DNA from: Yarrowia lipolytica
Lineage: Eukaryota > Ascomycota > Dipodascomycetes > Dipodascales
Reading direction: 5' to 3'
DNA: 64,000 nt
NCBI RefSeq assembly: GCF_001761485.1
Contig: NC_090774.1
Coordinates: 3,968,001 to 4,032,000, forward strand
The notes beneath the pieces are model-generated. The model saw only the letters and a program-made list of their open reading frames with translations, did not search any database and was not told the DNA's origin. Below are positions 30,364-41,749 of the stretch, in pieces. Made by a program: the position numbers and the translations under genes. Numbering within the stretch: position 1 is the stretch's first letter; each line of letters opens with the position of its first letter.

Positions 30364-31342
30364 TCATCGCTCCCTGGGATGTTGGTGTTGCTCGCGCTGT
30401 GTGTGGGGAAGGTCTCCTCGCAGCTGGTGTCCTTTGTGCAGCAGGTGTCCGTTGTGCAACAGATGTCTTCTGTGTAGCCATAGAGAGTGTCTCCGCAGGT
30501 GTGCCAACAGCAGGCGTCTTATGCGCGGCGTTCTTTGAAGAAGACACATGGCTCGGCTTGGCTGTAGAAGTTTGCTGGGCAGAAGATGCGGCCTTGGAAG
30601 CAGTGGCAAGACTAGGTTGAGCTGACTGGCCAACAGTAGTCTGTGTTGACTCTGCTGACTTTGCTGCTTGCCATGTTTCCATCATTTTTGCCGCCTCCTC
30701 TCTAGATTTACCCAGTCTCCTCGCTATGATTTCGGACTTTGTACGGCGTTTGGCCAACTTGGCCATCTCCGAAGGCCTGGGTTTGTTCTGGACCTTTCCT
30801 GTCTTAGCTGCAACAAACACTGGAGGGGTAGGAAGCACAGCAGACTTTGAAGAAGAAGATTCCATTGGGGCAGTGTCAACAGCTGGAGCCTTCGACGAAG
30901 GTGCAGCTTTTGACAATGAGGATGTAGGAGCCGACTTGGTCTTTTCAGCTGGTTTGGGCTCGGGGGTTTGTTTCTTGGGTTCAGGCATCTTGAAATTGGG
31001 ACCCATGATGAACTCAGACAGCGACTTTGCGATGCCTCCATGGACCTTTGTGATCTTCTTGGGTTCTGATACTGAGTTCGTGGACCGCGAGAACTTGGGC
31101 TTTGGAGGAGGCCGCTTGAATGTGCTCATATCGTCGTCAGAAGAGAGGCTCATTTCTAGATCAAACTCGTCGCCCATGGAGTTCGATACCTGTCTCTTGG
31201 CTTTTGGACTGGATTTGGAGTCAGGCGCACGTCGCTTGGTTCTGCTGAGTCCAGCCTCTGATGGCGTGGTGGGCGAGCTGGAAGGCCCATCGTCTGAAAA
31301 CACCGACGATTTGGCGTTGGTGGCTTTGTCTGTCGGCTTCAT
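30347..31342 (-). CDS. Basic Ser/Pro-rich protein abutting EME1 (possible N-terminal part of it)
   Basis: A frame of 331 codons from the first in-frame ATG at 31342; further upstream the frame is open but has no ATG, and a TATA box sits at about 31588-31594. The product is basic and disordered, with DEFDLEMSLSSDDDM, KRPPPKPKFSR, a helical block RRTKSEIIARRLGKSREEAA and Ala/Thr/Pro repeats (QRTPAAQRTPAARR). Its last 17 bp overlap the EME1-like frame, shifted by one base. It may be a separate nuclear protein or the N-terminus of EME1 severed by a frame change. No family was recognised. No plausible GTGAGT...CTAAC intron was seen across the junction. Confidence 0.55.
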   Translation of the reverse strand: MKPTDKATNAKSSVFSDDGPSSSPTTPSEAGLSRTKRRAPDSKSSPKAKRQVSNSMGDEFDLEMSLSSDDDMSTFKRPPPKPKFSRSTNSVSEPKKITKVHGGIAKSLSEFIMGPNFKMPEPKKQTPEPKPAEKTKSAPTSSLSKAAPSSKAPAVDTAPMESSSSKSAVLPTPPVFVAAKTGKVQNKPRPSEMAKLAKRRTKSEIIARRLGKSREEAAKMMETWQAAKSAESTQTTVGQSAQPSLATASKAASSAQQTSTAKPSHVSSSKNAAHKTPAVGTPAETLSMATQKTSVAQRTPAAQRTPAARRPSPHTARATPTSQGAMNVKKG

Positions 31343-31941
31343 GGGTGCGCTGTCTAGACTGAAAATATCTGTCTTTTGCACGCGTGATGATTGAGTTCCT
31401 CTTTTAGTAGACCGCGTTTGTGCGTCCCAGACGCGATATGCATGTACGCGTGCCGTAAGTGTGTTACGTAATGGGTGCCGGATGGAGAAACCTACACTTG
31501 CGATACTTACTGTAATACATACTGTACGGGTGTCGGTGTTGTATTGTATTGAGGTGATTAAAAGGTGATTTTGGTTAGCGAACAACAGTATATAACCCTG
31601 CTTACATTAATGTACTGTACAGTATCGTACTCATGTGGTACGTCTCCGAAATACGGACCACGCTACTTTTCTTGTTCATTCCTTACAGGAAAATCTGGAC
31701 AAAAAAAATAACTTCTCAAGATGAAAGGAGTTCGATTAATTTGCAACCATGTGATACAGTAGCTGACCACGCGCACTTGTTAAAAAAAAACAATACATCT
31801 AAAATGTGTTGTGCTTGTACCAGTACAGTATGTACATAATAACGTACGAGTACGAACAGTATGTACCTGTGACTATGTTTACATGCCATCAGATCTATAA
31901 TATCATTATTCGTTACATATACAAATTGTCTCGTATTAGCA
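31343..31941. promoter_or_regulatory. Spacer between SEC8 and the EME1-region gene
   Basis: This 599-bp spacer holds a minus-strand TATA box (31588-31594), the promoter of the 331-codon gene and the 3' end of SEC8. It is AT-rich towards 31.8-31.9 kb and contains ACGTACGAGTACG-type motifs at about 31842. No gene seen. Confidence 0.5.
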
Positions 31942-34900
31942 TCATGCAGAGGGCTCTTGTCGAGGGGGAAGAGAAGGAACAGCCTGTTTCTTGGCGTCGT
32001 TGAACTTGGTTTCGTTCAGCTTGGTCAGAGCAGACTGAAGCTGTGTTCGAGCCGAAGAAACAGCCTCGTGCCGGTCAAGCCGCTCGTGCTGATGAATGAC
32101 ATCGTTAAACTTGAGCTTGATGAGCGTTCGCAGATCCTCGGTAGAGAACTGTTTCAACTTTCCTTCCTTCACCTCGGCCAGAATGGTGTCTGCATCGAGA
32201 TCAAACAGCTCATAGTATTTGAGAGACGACGAGAACGTGATCTGCTGTGGAGACTCCATGATGGACTTGAGCATCTGCTGGATAATGTGGATGTTGTAGA
32301 GCAGCTTAGCCACACCATTGGCGTTGAGAGCATGCAGGGACTGAGTGGACGCCACAAAGACATTGTCAATGTACTTGGACACTCCCTTGAGAACCGCGTG
32401 TCTGAAGTTAGGGTTAAGAAGACCAGACATGCACTCGTCGCACTGCAGAATGTCAGCATCCAATTGGCTGACAAACGTGTCTCGCTCATCAAGTGGATGG
32501 TCTAGGTAGTAGTCTCCGTTGATCATAGCCTGCTCAATGTAGTGCATGACTCGGACACGAATGTCACACCGGAGAGTGACAAGACACTGAGATGAGAGAG
32601 ACTTGTACTCCTTCATCGTCCTGTCGAACTCGTCAACTGCCTGACCAGCCAAAGTGAGCTTGACGAGTCCAGAAACAGACTCGCTGGACGAAGATACAAG
32701 CTTTGATGCATCTGTAAGGGTCCATCGCTTTCGAAGCTCACCAGAAGCAGCCATAGAGTCGCCAGAAGCAGAAGTAGGGGGAGTTTCGGTGACGACGTTT
32801 CGTAGAGACTCGAGCTGCTCAAGAGACCATTCCAGGGAAGACACCAGGGTGCACATTGCACGGAAGGACTTGGGATCCAGAGTGTCCTGTTTAGTGATAG
32901 GGATCTGGATCTTTCGGAGTCCGCCCTGCAATTTGAGCAGTATGGTGGTCTCCTCGTCGATGAGCTGATTAGTGTCGAGCGAATTTCGAACAATCTCAGT
33001 GGAAATGGTTCGCAGCTTGGGCTCTTCCGCCCATCTGGCACATAGACGGATCTTGCTCTGGTCCTTATCGGAGTCAGCCCATGAGATTAGGGTCTGGAAG
33101 TAGATTTTGTATCTTGCGACAAACTTGGAGATCAGGGACAGGATTAACGACGTATACTTCTCACGGTACAGAGAAGAGGTGTTGAGAAGTCGACAGAGCT
33201 GGAAGACCAACGTAGAGAATGCCTCAGCCGACTTGAAAATGGGGGCAGCCAGCTTCGAAGAGAGGCCATCCGTGATCTGGAAAGCCTCGTTCGACTCCAC
33301 AGTGGCTGAAAAGGCGTTCTCCAACGAGTCCTCGAGTTGAGGCAGGAACACTGAGCTGAGGAACTCGTCCAGAAACTGTCGAGGATGGCTGATTCCAGTG
33401 ACCTTGGGGTCGGGGAAGATGTTCTGCACTTTCTGCATGAAAAGAAGAGTGGGATCAAGGAAAGCACGAACGTTGAAGACGTTGGGTGGAGTGAGCATCT
33501 CGTGACTGAGAGCAGTGTCCACAGTGACGAATGGAGAGCCTGCATTTCGAGATGTAGAATGCAGGGCATTGCCAGATGCAGATGCCAAACCAGGCACAGA
33601 GTGTTCCAGGACGCCTCTCAGAATATCATTCTCCTGATTGAACTCATCAGGGATTCCTCCGGGGTTATCAAGCTTGAACAGGGGCTTTCGAGTGCTACTG
33701 CTTCGCTTGGTCATGGGTCTAAATGGCGCCGGAATGTCAAAGTCCAATCTGTTTGGTGCGGAGATGTTGGATGCATCTGTGATGTAAGATCGGAGTAGCA
33801 TCTTGACCTCGGATTCCATAGTCTGCCACACTCCGAGAAAATTGTACTCCAGAGTCTTTTTGTGTCCATCGTGTCTGTTAGTAATGGCCTTGGACACCTC
33901 GTAGAATGCACGGTGACCCTCAAGGCATGCGGAGAGCTTAGAATACAGCGTCCAGACCAGGTCCTTGAGCACATTCAGCCCGATATCACCATTGATAGGG
34001 CCAAAGAAGTCAGACAGGTAGCCTGTGGCAGAAGGGTTGTTGGAGTTGCCTCGCTCCTCCGTGTTGTCACCGCCATACTCTTGCAAGTCACGTAACGATT
34101 TGGGGAATCGCGCGGCAACTTCCTGCACTGTCTTGTCGACGAGCTTGTGGATCTCGATAGGCAGACGTTGGTCAACAATTTCAAACAGTGACGGAAGACG
34201 ATTGAGGTTATTGACTGTCTCGAGAATCAGTTGGATGTAGATGAACGAGTTTTGCTCGGGGTTAGCCATCTGAGAAGTTGTGCTCTCTTCAAAAGGTTGG
34301 TCTTTGTGTTCTGCCAGGTCAGACAGGAAGTCACGCAGTTCCTCGGAGCCAGAGAAAGTCATGGTTGCCTTTCCACCCTTGCTGATTTCGTGATCCAACT
34401 TGTCCATGATGACCTGTTCGATATCGCCAACGGATCTTGCTCCTGTCAGAGATTGTGAACTGAGGTTTGAAATGTTGCCCACCCATCGTCGGTCGCAGTA
34501 GGGAGATTTGAGATACAGATGAGAATGCAGCTCCTCGACGAGGTGTGCAAAGATGGTCGACTCCTGGGCAAGAAGGTAGGTTTTGAGACCCTCCAATGAG
34601 GAGATTGACGCTAGTCCGTCGTCATCGAGGAATCTGAGGGCGCTGTGGAGGGTTTCTTGTGCCGAGAGAAACTGCTTCTTGGAGATTTCTGTGTCGAGCT
34701 TGTCGGGAACAGCCTTGAGATCCTTGATCTTTTCCAGAATCTGAATCATCTGCTTGTATCGCTGTGACGTAGCGCCCAACTCCTTGAGAATGGGCTTGTT
34801 TCGGGACAGCGCACTTTTGCTCTCCACTAGCTGCTGTTTGAGCTGCCGCACATTGTCATGCGACTCGGCGATGCTCTGCGCGATAGATCTGTAGGAGCCT

Positions 34901-35211
34901 ACCGAGGAGTTGAACCCCTGATAGTTATCGTTCACCACGTCCTTGAGCACGTTGCTGATGTCCGAGGTGAGTTTTTCGTAGTCCTTGGAGAAACGGGCCT
35001 TTCCAATTGAAGACGTGTCCATCAACGAAAGCGACACCTCGAGGATGTTGGCATTGTCTCGACCCAGCTCGGGCCACTCGTAGTCCACCTTTCGACACAG
35101 CTCATCGATCTTACGTGTCACGGGTGACGGCGCATGGTCCGAGTGGTCTCGAGGAGCCACAGACAGTCGTCTGGTCGTGCGGTGGTTGTCGGGCAGACCC
35201 AGGTAGCTCAT
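31942..35211 (-). CDS. SEC8: Exocyst complex component SEC8
   Basis: Subunit of the octameric exocyst that tethers secretory vesicles to the plasma membrane before SNARE fusion. It has 1089 residues, close to yeast Sec8 (1065). The conserved N-terminal Sec8 domain includes DVVNDNYQGFNSSVGSYRSI (residues 91-110), followed by a coiled coil (SHDNVRQLKQQLVESKSAL) and IQILEKIKDLKAVPDKLD. The remainder is mostly helical rods, as in CATCHR tethers, with phospho-site-rich Ser linkers near 490-560. Single exon. Together with GDI1 and VPS15 it makes this a traffic-rich stretch, probably by chance. Confidence 0.95.
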   Translation of the reverse strand: MSYLGLPDNHRTTRRLSVAPRDHSDHAPSPVTRKIDELCRKVDYEWPELGRDNANILEVSLSLMDTSSIGKARFSKDYEKLTSDISNVLKDVVNDNYQGFNSSVGSYRSIAQSIAESHDNVRQLKQQLVESKSALSRNKPILKELGATSQRYKQMIQILEKIKDLKAVPDKLDTEISKKQFLSAQETLHSALRFLDDDGLASISSLEGLKTYLLAQESTIFAHLVEELHSHLYLKSPYCDRRWVGNISNLSSQSLTGARSVGDIEQVIMDKLDHEISKGGKATMTFSGSEELRDFLSDLAEHKDQPFEESTTSQMANPEQNSFIYIQLILETVNNLNRLPSLFEIVDQRLPIEIHKLVDKTVQEVAARFPKSLRDLQEYGGDNTEERGNSNNPSATGYLSDFFGPINGDIGLNVLKDLVWTLYSKLSACLEGHRAFYEVSKAITNRHDGHKKTLEYNFLGVWQTMESEVKMLLRSYITDASNISAPNRLDFDIPAPFRPMTKRSSSTRKPLFKLDNPGGIPDEFNQENDILRGVLEHSVPGLASASGNALHSTSRNAGSPFVTVDTALSHEMLTPPNVFNVRAFLDPTLLFMQKVQNIFPDPKVTGISHPRQFLDEFLSSVFLPQLEDSLENAFSATVESNEAFQITDGLSSKLAAPIFKSAEAFSTLVFQLCRLLNTSSLYREKYTSLILSLISKFVARYKIYFQTLISWADSDKDQSKIRLCARWAEEPKLRTISTEIVRNSLDTNQLIDEETTILLKLQGGLRKIQIPITKQDTLDPKSFRAMCTLVSSLEWSLEQLESLRNVVTETPPTSASGDSMAASGELRKRWTLTDASKLVSSSSESVSGLVKLTLAGQAVDEFDRTMKEYKSLSSQCLVTLRCDIRVRVMHYIEQAMINGDYYLDHPLDERDTFVSQLDADILQCDECMSGLLNPNFRHAVLKGVSKYIDNVFVASTQSLHALNANGVAKLLYNIHIIQQMLKSIMESPQQITFSSSLKYYELFDLDADTILAEVKEGKLKQFSTEDLRTLIKLKFNDVIHQHERLDRHEAVSSARTQLQSALTKLNETKFNDAKKQAVPSLPPRQEPSA

Positions 35212-35840
35212 TGGTGTGCGACTAGGTGTCCTTCTGTCTGGTGATGGATATATTCACTCGTTGCTGGCGTGGAGGTGAACTCTATCCTGCAGCTGGACTT
35301 AGCGGAATTTGGCCCCGAACTCTGTCGAAATATTGGCAGGAGGACAGGAAGGACGGAAGGACAGGAACAGAGGGAGTTTCAGACCAATTGTGTTAAAGTA
35401 ATGGTCTCTTTTCAACTCTGACTTTTTCCTCCTTGGATACTCTTTGCCGTCGCCATTTTAAAGACCCCTCAAGATCTATATTTCACTGGAGATAACTCAT
35501 GCATTGTCCCTAGCACAAGCTCCACCTCTCTATGCAGTAAGCACAAGGGCGTCGAATACATACAGGTCGGTTGGTCGAGATGAAACATGTCATAAAGTAT
35601 TTTCTGGAGTGATCCATGCCATATGGTACTTCCATTTCTGGGATGCTCAGGAGATCTGCTAATATGTAATTGATTTGAGATGTTTAAAGTGGTCGCATAC
35701 CAGCAAGGTTTTTTCACTCACGGATTTAACCCGGAGATGTTAATTATATAAGTAATTACTTGGTTATTACTTAACTCTCCAACAACCAATTTGAGTGATT
35801 ACTAATAGAAAAATGCATTAATATATAGGAAATTATGAGG
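35212..35840. promoter_or_regulatory. SEC8 promoter and VPS15 3' region
   Basis: 629 bp between two minus-strand genes. A short 82-codon minus frame (35469-35717) has no features. The part next to VPS15 (35740-35835) is AT-rich and likely holds its polyadenylation signals. Confidence 0.4.
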
Positions 35841-38800
35841 TTAGGAGAAGACCCTGAGGTAACCACTTCGATCCACAGACAGGATCATCTCGTATGGTCG
35901 CAAAAGAATAGCTGTGTCGGTGATAAGATCCTGGTGGTTCTTGAAGCTCCGTTGTTGCTCAGCAGAAATGATGGAGAATCGAGAGGGTTTTCCAACGCGT
36001 TTCTTGTTCACCACGGGAGACACTAGCTTCTCACTGATAGTAACCATCTTGGGATGAGACTGGAACCGCGAGTATTGCACTCGGCAGCCATCCTCGTCTA
36101 GTCCACACACAACGCACGAGTTCTCAGGCGAGCTTATGTCGCAGAGACGGACAATTCTGTCGGAGGTTGAATAGACAAAGTAAGCATACTTGCCATCGTC
36201 AGTGAGAGTGAGAGAAGTGGCAATTAGCGACTTGGAGTCCTCTCCGTCTTGAATATCCTCCTCTAGAATACCTTCATCGGCTACAGCCTCACCATAGAAG
36301 CTCTGGAACTCTTCACTGTCTACCTGGACAGGCTCGAAGTTCATGGTGTCGACGGTGGAGTTGTATGGTTGATAAATCTCGCTGCAGGTGCCTCGTTCGA
36401 TATCCCATACGGTCACCAAACCGCCAGAAGAGCCGCCAGAGACGAAGATGCGCTTTCCACGACCTCTGGGTTGCAGACAGATACGATGTATGGTCTTTCG
36501 ACCTGGAATGCCCCAAGACTTGACCAGCAACTGGAATCGAAGGTCCCAGAGAGTAAGAATACCTCGAGACGTTCCAACAACAAGCCAATTGCCTCTCTTA
36601 TCAACTGCAAAGGTTGTGGGGACACCGTAGTGAGGGGGGTTCTCGAGAGAATAAAGCAAGGTAAGAGATACAGAGCCTTCCTCGATACCTCTGATATCCA
36701 GAGCCTCAACACGGCCTCTGGTAGTGCACATGACCATGGTTTGTCTATGCAGCTCCAGCCAGGTGCAGTAGCCACTAGGGAGCTTGTGGGTATACATGAT
36801 CTCGTATCGCTTGCATCTCTCCTTTTCGAATACAAGTTTGATTAACACCAACTTTGAGGACTCGGTGGCTGCAACAAGGATATTGGTTGTGGCGAATGCA
36901 AGTGCCTTGACCTTTGATTGGAGGTCAATAGTAAGACAGCTCTTGAAGATTACGTTCTTCTCGAGCTTGTCACTCTCCCATATCCTGACAGTGCCGTCGT
37001 CAGAGCCAGTAGCAAACACCTGCTGATTGTGGCTAACGACTATTCGGTTAATCTGAGCCGTGTGTTCGTTGGAGATGGCGACCAGTGTACCAGTAGGCTT
37101 CCATCGCTTCGAGTTCATAGTCTGAGTCTCAACAGCGCCCTCGGGGTTCTCTCTGATAGACTCGGAGGCTTCCAGGTAAGCTTGGTGAAGCATCTGCTGA
37201 ACATAGACGTCCTTGCCGTCATAACTGGAGAATGTGGCAGGTTTGGTTTCATCAGGGAAGGTCACGCCCTCTTTCAAGAAGATGTTGTTAAGTGGAACTC
37301 CATCGAGATCCAGAGCTCCAGCGTCGTTCTCCTCCCTGGTTTGTGCAATCTGACCTGCCAATTGCAAGATGTATGGTCTCATGGTTGCAAGCTTCCAGAG
37401 ATCTGCTGTATCGAAACCAATATTTTGCAGTTTTCCAATCCAGATATCGTCTTCTGGGGACCGAGGAATAGAGTCGTACGTCATGTTGCTGGCGTCCATC
37501 TTGACAGTGCTCACAGCAAAGTTGCTCATTTGACCGGGAAGTTGAGAAAGAACAAGACTTTGAGCAAGGGACTCATGGGGCGTGGGTTTTGAATCCATAT
37601 CCCAGAAAAGTGAGTTGGAGCTCTTCTTTCCAGCCCACGTGATAGCCAGAGAAAACACTGCTCGGCTGAGCGGCTTCTTGGAATTGAAGTACAGAGTCTC
37701 AAGATCGAAATCTGTCACATCGTTTGCCAGGTATGGACGAACAGCGGGAAACAAGAGACAGAACTTCTCAGCAGTGTTCAGCCACAGCGAACAGACATGG
37801 ACAAACTTGAAGGCAGCCAACCGGATCCAGTTGTTGGGACTCAGAGTGAGCTTGAGAGCAATTCCAGTAGTCTCCCAAATGACTGCCTTTCGAATTAGCC
37901 CCAGCTCGGCGAACACACACAACACGCTCATGATCTTATGCACAACGGCCTCTTCGCTGTCAGCGAGAGTCTGAATCATGAGTGGGAGTATGTATCGCTC
38001 CAACGACACTGCACCGATAAAAGGAGCCAATTCTAGCATGGCATCGAAAAATGCCAATCTCAAGGCGTAATTTCGGTCATTGAGATATGTGATGAGATGA
38101 CTGAGAAGCACATCATTGGTTCTTCGCTTGCCAAAGAAAACAGCAAGGTCCAGGATGTTCTTCAGTAGTGCTACCTTGACGACTGGCTCTGTGTCTGTGA
38201 TCAGTCCAACCGCACAGTCTTCAAAAGACTCCACCAACTCCTCCCTCTCAGTATTAACGTTCTGTGTCTTGTTGCCGTTTATGGTTGTAGTCATGTTAGC
38301 CAGACGGCCAGCAGTCTTGGCAAACAAGGGGAGATAAAGAGCCAGAGCTTCTCTTACAATCACCTCATTAGAATTGATTAGTGGCAATAATCTAGGTACC
38401 AGGTACTCGGAGAAGACAGTCTTGTTCAAAGGAGTGATAGCTTGGACCATTTTCATGAGATGAGCCACACTGCGGATGGCAGCTACCTGAACAACAGCCA
38501 CTGAGTCGTTGAGAAGAGAAACCAGATAAGGTAAAGTTCTGTCGAGTCGAACCTCATCGTTGACAAATTGCGAGAACATGAGAATGAGGTCACAGGCCTT
38601 TATTCGACTGATGGAGGAGGTAGTGTGTTTAAGGGCCGTGAAAATGACCGATAAATAAATTAAGGGAAGTTCATCTGCTTCGTGCTGAAGGTCTCTGATA
38701 ACCCAATCCTTGACACCTGGTAGGTTGATTGTGACGCTCTCCTCTGTGGGTGGCAGAGCAAATGCCAAGTCCGACTTCTTTGGCACACCCCACTCGGGTG

Positions 38801-39862
38801 TCATTTTGAAGTTGAGGTGAATGCTTTCAATTCGGTCGTCGCACGCCGTGGGGCCCTTCATGTACGTCAATGACGAAATGAAGTCGTACACAAAGTCGTA
38901 GAACTCTGGAGGAAATGCAGATCCCTTGAACTGGTTCAGATATTCAGATGCACTAAGCCGGTCTTCAGGCTTGAGAGATATCATGCTTCGTACCATATCC
39001 CGTGTTCCTTCGTCCTCGATTCCATCCAGCTGCGGCTCGTACTCGCCTTGGCGATACTTGTAGAGTTGTGACAGGGAGAAAATAGGGGTACCTTCACAGA
39101 ACAGCTCTGCAATCACGCATCCCAAACTGAACACATCATGAGCTCCGGTAAGCTCCATCTCCTGGGGCGCGCTCTGGGGACTGGAAGAATTGACGTCTGC
39201 GAAGCGCTCAGGCGCAAGATAACATGTTCGCCGTAATGAGGTGTCGAAGAAAAAGGAGAAGAACGAAGGGTCGTCTGACGGCAAGCTAACTGGCTTAAAG
39301 GGTGCAAAATCCGATAACAAAGCCCAGTTCCACGACGTCACAAGCGTGTTTTCACTCTTGATGTCACCATGGAACACGCCTCGGGCGTGACACTGCTCTA
39401 GGCCCTTGAGCAGTTGAAATGCAATCCACTTCTTCTCGGTGAGATCCAGAAACGGTCGGGTGCTGATTCGGTCGTAAAGATTGGTCTTAAAATTCTGCCT
39501 CACCAGATATCCTGCTCGCTCCGTCTCCAATAGTCGCTGGTAAGGTGCTGCATTGGGCACATCTGCCAATAGCTTCCGTTGGTCTGAGTTAGTAACGGCG
39601 GTCAACCATTCAATCGCCACAATACGATATACTCACTTTCAAGCTGCTTTCCGTAGCTGCTCAGATCCACCCGTGGACTGGGCTTAATGAATACCTTGAC
39701 AATCACGCTCTCATTGCTGTCTATCCTCGAGCCTTGGATGGTCTTGAGAAACCGAGAGTTGCCAAGCTTCTTTTCATAGAGAATGTCGTTGAGCTCTGCC
39801 ACATAGGCCTCGATACTGACTGTGGCAGCAGACGTCGATACCAACGATATCTGTGCTCCCAT
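35841..39862 (-). CDS. VPS15: Vps15-type regulatory protein kinase of the PI3-kinase complex
   Basis: Myristoylated scaffold that activates the PI3-kinase Vps34 in endosomal sorting and autophagy. Two exons, complement(39637..39862) and complement(35841..39583), with a 53-bp intron (GTGAGTATA to TACTAACTCAG), give 1322 residues. The N-terminus MGAQISLVSTSA carries Gly2 for myristoylation. The join restores SSYGKQLE-NQRKLLA in the kinase N-lobe. The kinase keeps the unusual family motifs HGDIKSEN (about 147) in place of HRD and DFAPF in place of DFG, and RRTCYLAPERF. HEAT-like helices follow, then WD40 repeats (from about 980) such as ATGSDDGTVRIWE and LTLWDLRFQLL. The stop is at 35841-35843. 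Confidence 0.97.
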
Positions 39863-40120
39863 GGTAGAACAAGTAGGAACCCGTTTCTATGCTGTGATGT
39901 TGTTGATAGGTTGATGTATAGAACGCCCCTCTAGACCACAGCACCCACATCATGCACGATAAAGGTGACATGCGGAACTAAGTTGAATCACGTGATGGCA
40001 TAACGATACACACAACTGAAGTCAAGAAGGCAACTGAAGACGCAACTTGTCTCCAATCTTGAAATTCTACAATAATAGCCCGTCTTCCTTACGTCAGCTA
40101 TAAATATATATTCGCGCTAT

Positions 40121-41362
40121 TTACCGTGTGTGAATGTAGTCTTGGTGATAGAGACGGTGGGGATGAATGGGACCTCCTGGAGGGATTCCGCGAACCTCAC
40201 GACGGAAACCCCGGACTTCCTCCTCCAGTTCAGCTTTCAAGTTCTCAAAACTAAGCGACTCAAAGTTGAAATCGACGGGGCTGGTCATGATGGCCTCACT
40301 GGAAGAGTTTTGAAAATTGGCAAGGTACTTGTGGCGCAGAGCTCCAACAGCGCTCACACGCTTGGTGGGGTCGAACCGAAGCAGCTTTCCAATCAGGTCC
40401 AACGCTGCAAAATCTGCATCGGGGAACAACTTGGAGTATGGGATGCCCGTATACTGAGGCATGTTGGATTCCAGCACCTCCCAGGTCTTCTTGATGCCCA
40501 TGCGCTCCAAGACTGGCTTGGAAGGGATCCCTACCACTTTGCAGATCTTCTTGAGCTGATCCATAGGGTTCTGGCCTTGGAAGAGCGGGTGTCTACCCAG
40601 TAGCTCTCCAAATATGCAGCCGACAGCCCATATGTCGATGGCCTCCGTGTAGTTTCGGTAGCTCATGATCAGCTCCGGAGCACGGTACCATCTCGTGGCG
40701 ACGTAGGCTGTGATTTGTGTCTTGTCATTGAGGTCATAGTTCATTCCTCGGGCCAGGCCAAAGTCGCAGATCTTGACAACTCCATCTCGGCTGACGAGGA
40801 GGTTTCCAGGCTTGAGATCACGGTGGATGACCCTGCCGGAGTGGATATACTTGACTCCACACAACAGCTGGTACATGAAGCTTTGGAGGTGGAGGTTTGT
40901 GAGCTCGATGGGTCCTCTGATGACGTTAATGAGGTCAAAGTCCATCAGTTCTGTGTTAATTGACTGCTTGGGGCTGCTTGTGTTGCATCAACACTCACCT
41001 TGGTAACAATAGAGACCATCATATGGCGTCTTGGTCACGTAGTCGAGGTCTATGAGGCTGACAATCTGTGTTAGTGGGGTTTCATAATGCAGGGTATCAC
41101 ATCAAGGGTGAAATCTCACGTTTCGGTGGCCACGCAAGCAGCGCATCAACCGGAGCTCTCTTAGAGCCCGTCGCACAAGCACCTCGCGATTGAAGATGTT
41201 GTTGACCTTCTTGACTGCAATCAGGTGCTGGTCTTCGCTCTTGAGGTCCTGTGCTGAGCACACTGTGCCATAAGTGCCCTGGCCCAGTCGCTTTACTAGC
41301 CGGTATCGTGCGTCCACTGCAAAGTGGATAGCCTGGTAAGCGTTTCGAGACGGCTCGTCCAT
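40121..41362 (-). CDS. SMK1: SMK1-type sporulation MAP kinase
   Basis: Serine/threonine MAP kinase most like S. cerevisiae Smk1, which controls spore-wall assembly. Three exons: complement(41120..41362), complement(40999..41065), complement(40121..40950); introns of 54 and 48 bp start GTGAG and end TAACACAG. The product has 379 residues (Smk1 388). Family matches are VKKVNNIFNREVL (compare VKKISNIFNKEIL), YDGLYCYQEL and HRDLKPGN (146-153). Landmarks: Gly loop LGQGTYGTV (27-34... region), Lys51, Asp148, DFG at 166-168. The activation motif is Thr-Ala-Tyr (184-186), where Slt2 has TEY and Smk1 TNY. C-terminus ends in the ERK-type extension (DFNFESLSFENLKAELEEEV). A CACAAAA element (41436-41442) could be a middle-sporulation element; this is inferred. 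Confidence 0.9.
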
Positions 41363-41749
41363 GGTATCTGCGTTGCTTTAGTGATATCTCAAGGTAGCTG
41401 CTTTGTAGTACAAGTACTCGTACTGAGTGAGGGCACACAAAAGTTGGGGCTGGGAGCACCTTAAACTGAGTGTGTGGTACTGGTAGTAGAGTGCATCTCA
41501 ACTGCGCTCCAGCTGCCTTTTGTGTCTAAAACGAACAAGGTTTCGTGACTCGGACGTGAGTCCCAAACAAACAATAGTGAATAGTGTTACTCGTATCGTA
41601 CTTTACCAAACAACACAACTTGACATTGCAACAGGTCGCTGAAGATCACCAGCTAACGACAGACACACTATCTGCTACTTGCTACGAGCGCTAGCAACTC
41701 GGCTACTACAAAAAAGAAAGTCTTCTTCAGTCACGGAGCTGTCTTGACA
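41363..41749. promoter_or_regulatory. Divergent promoter between SMK1 and the coiled-coil gene
   Basis: 387 bp. It contains TACAAGTACTCGTAC at about 41409-41422, two copies of the scattered spacer motif placed back to back, and CACAAAA at 41436-41442, resembling the middle-sporulation element core bound by Ndt80. The last 100 bp before 41750 is an A/C-rich leader. Confidence 0.45.

Noticed and set aside
31343-31585. N-terminal extension of the EME1-region gene to 31585
   Set aside because: The extension starts at TTG and overlaps the TATA box; the first real ATG is at 31342.
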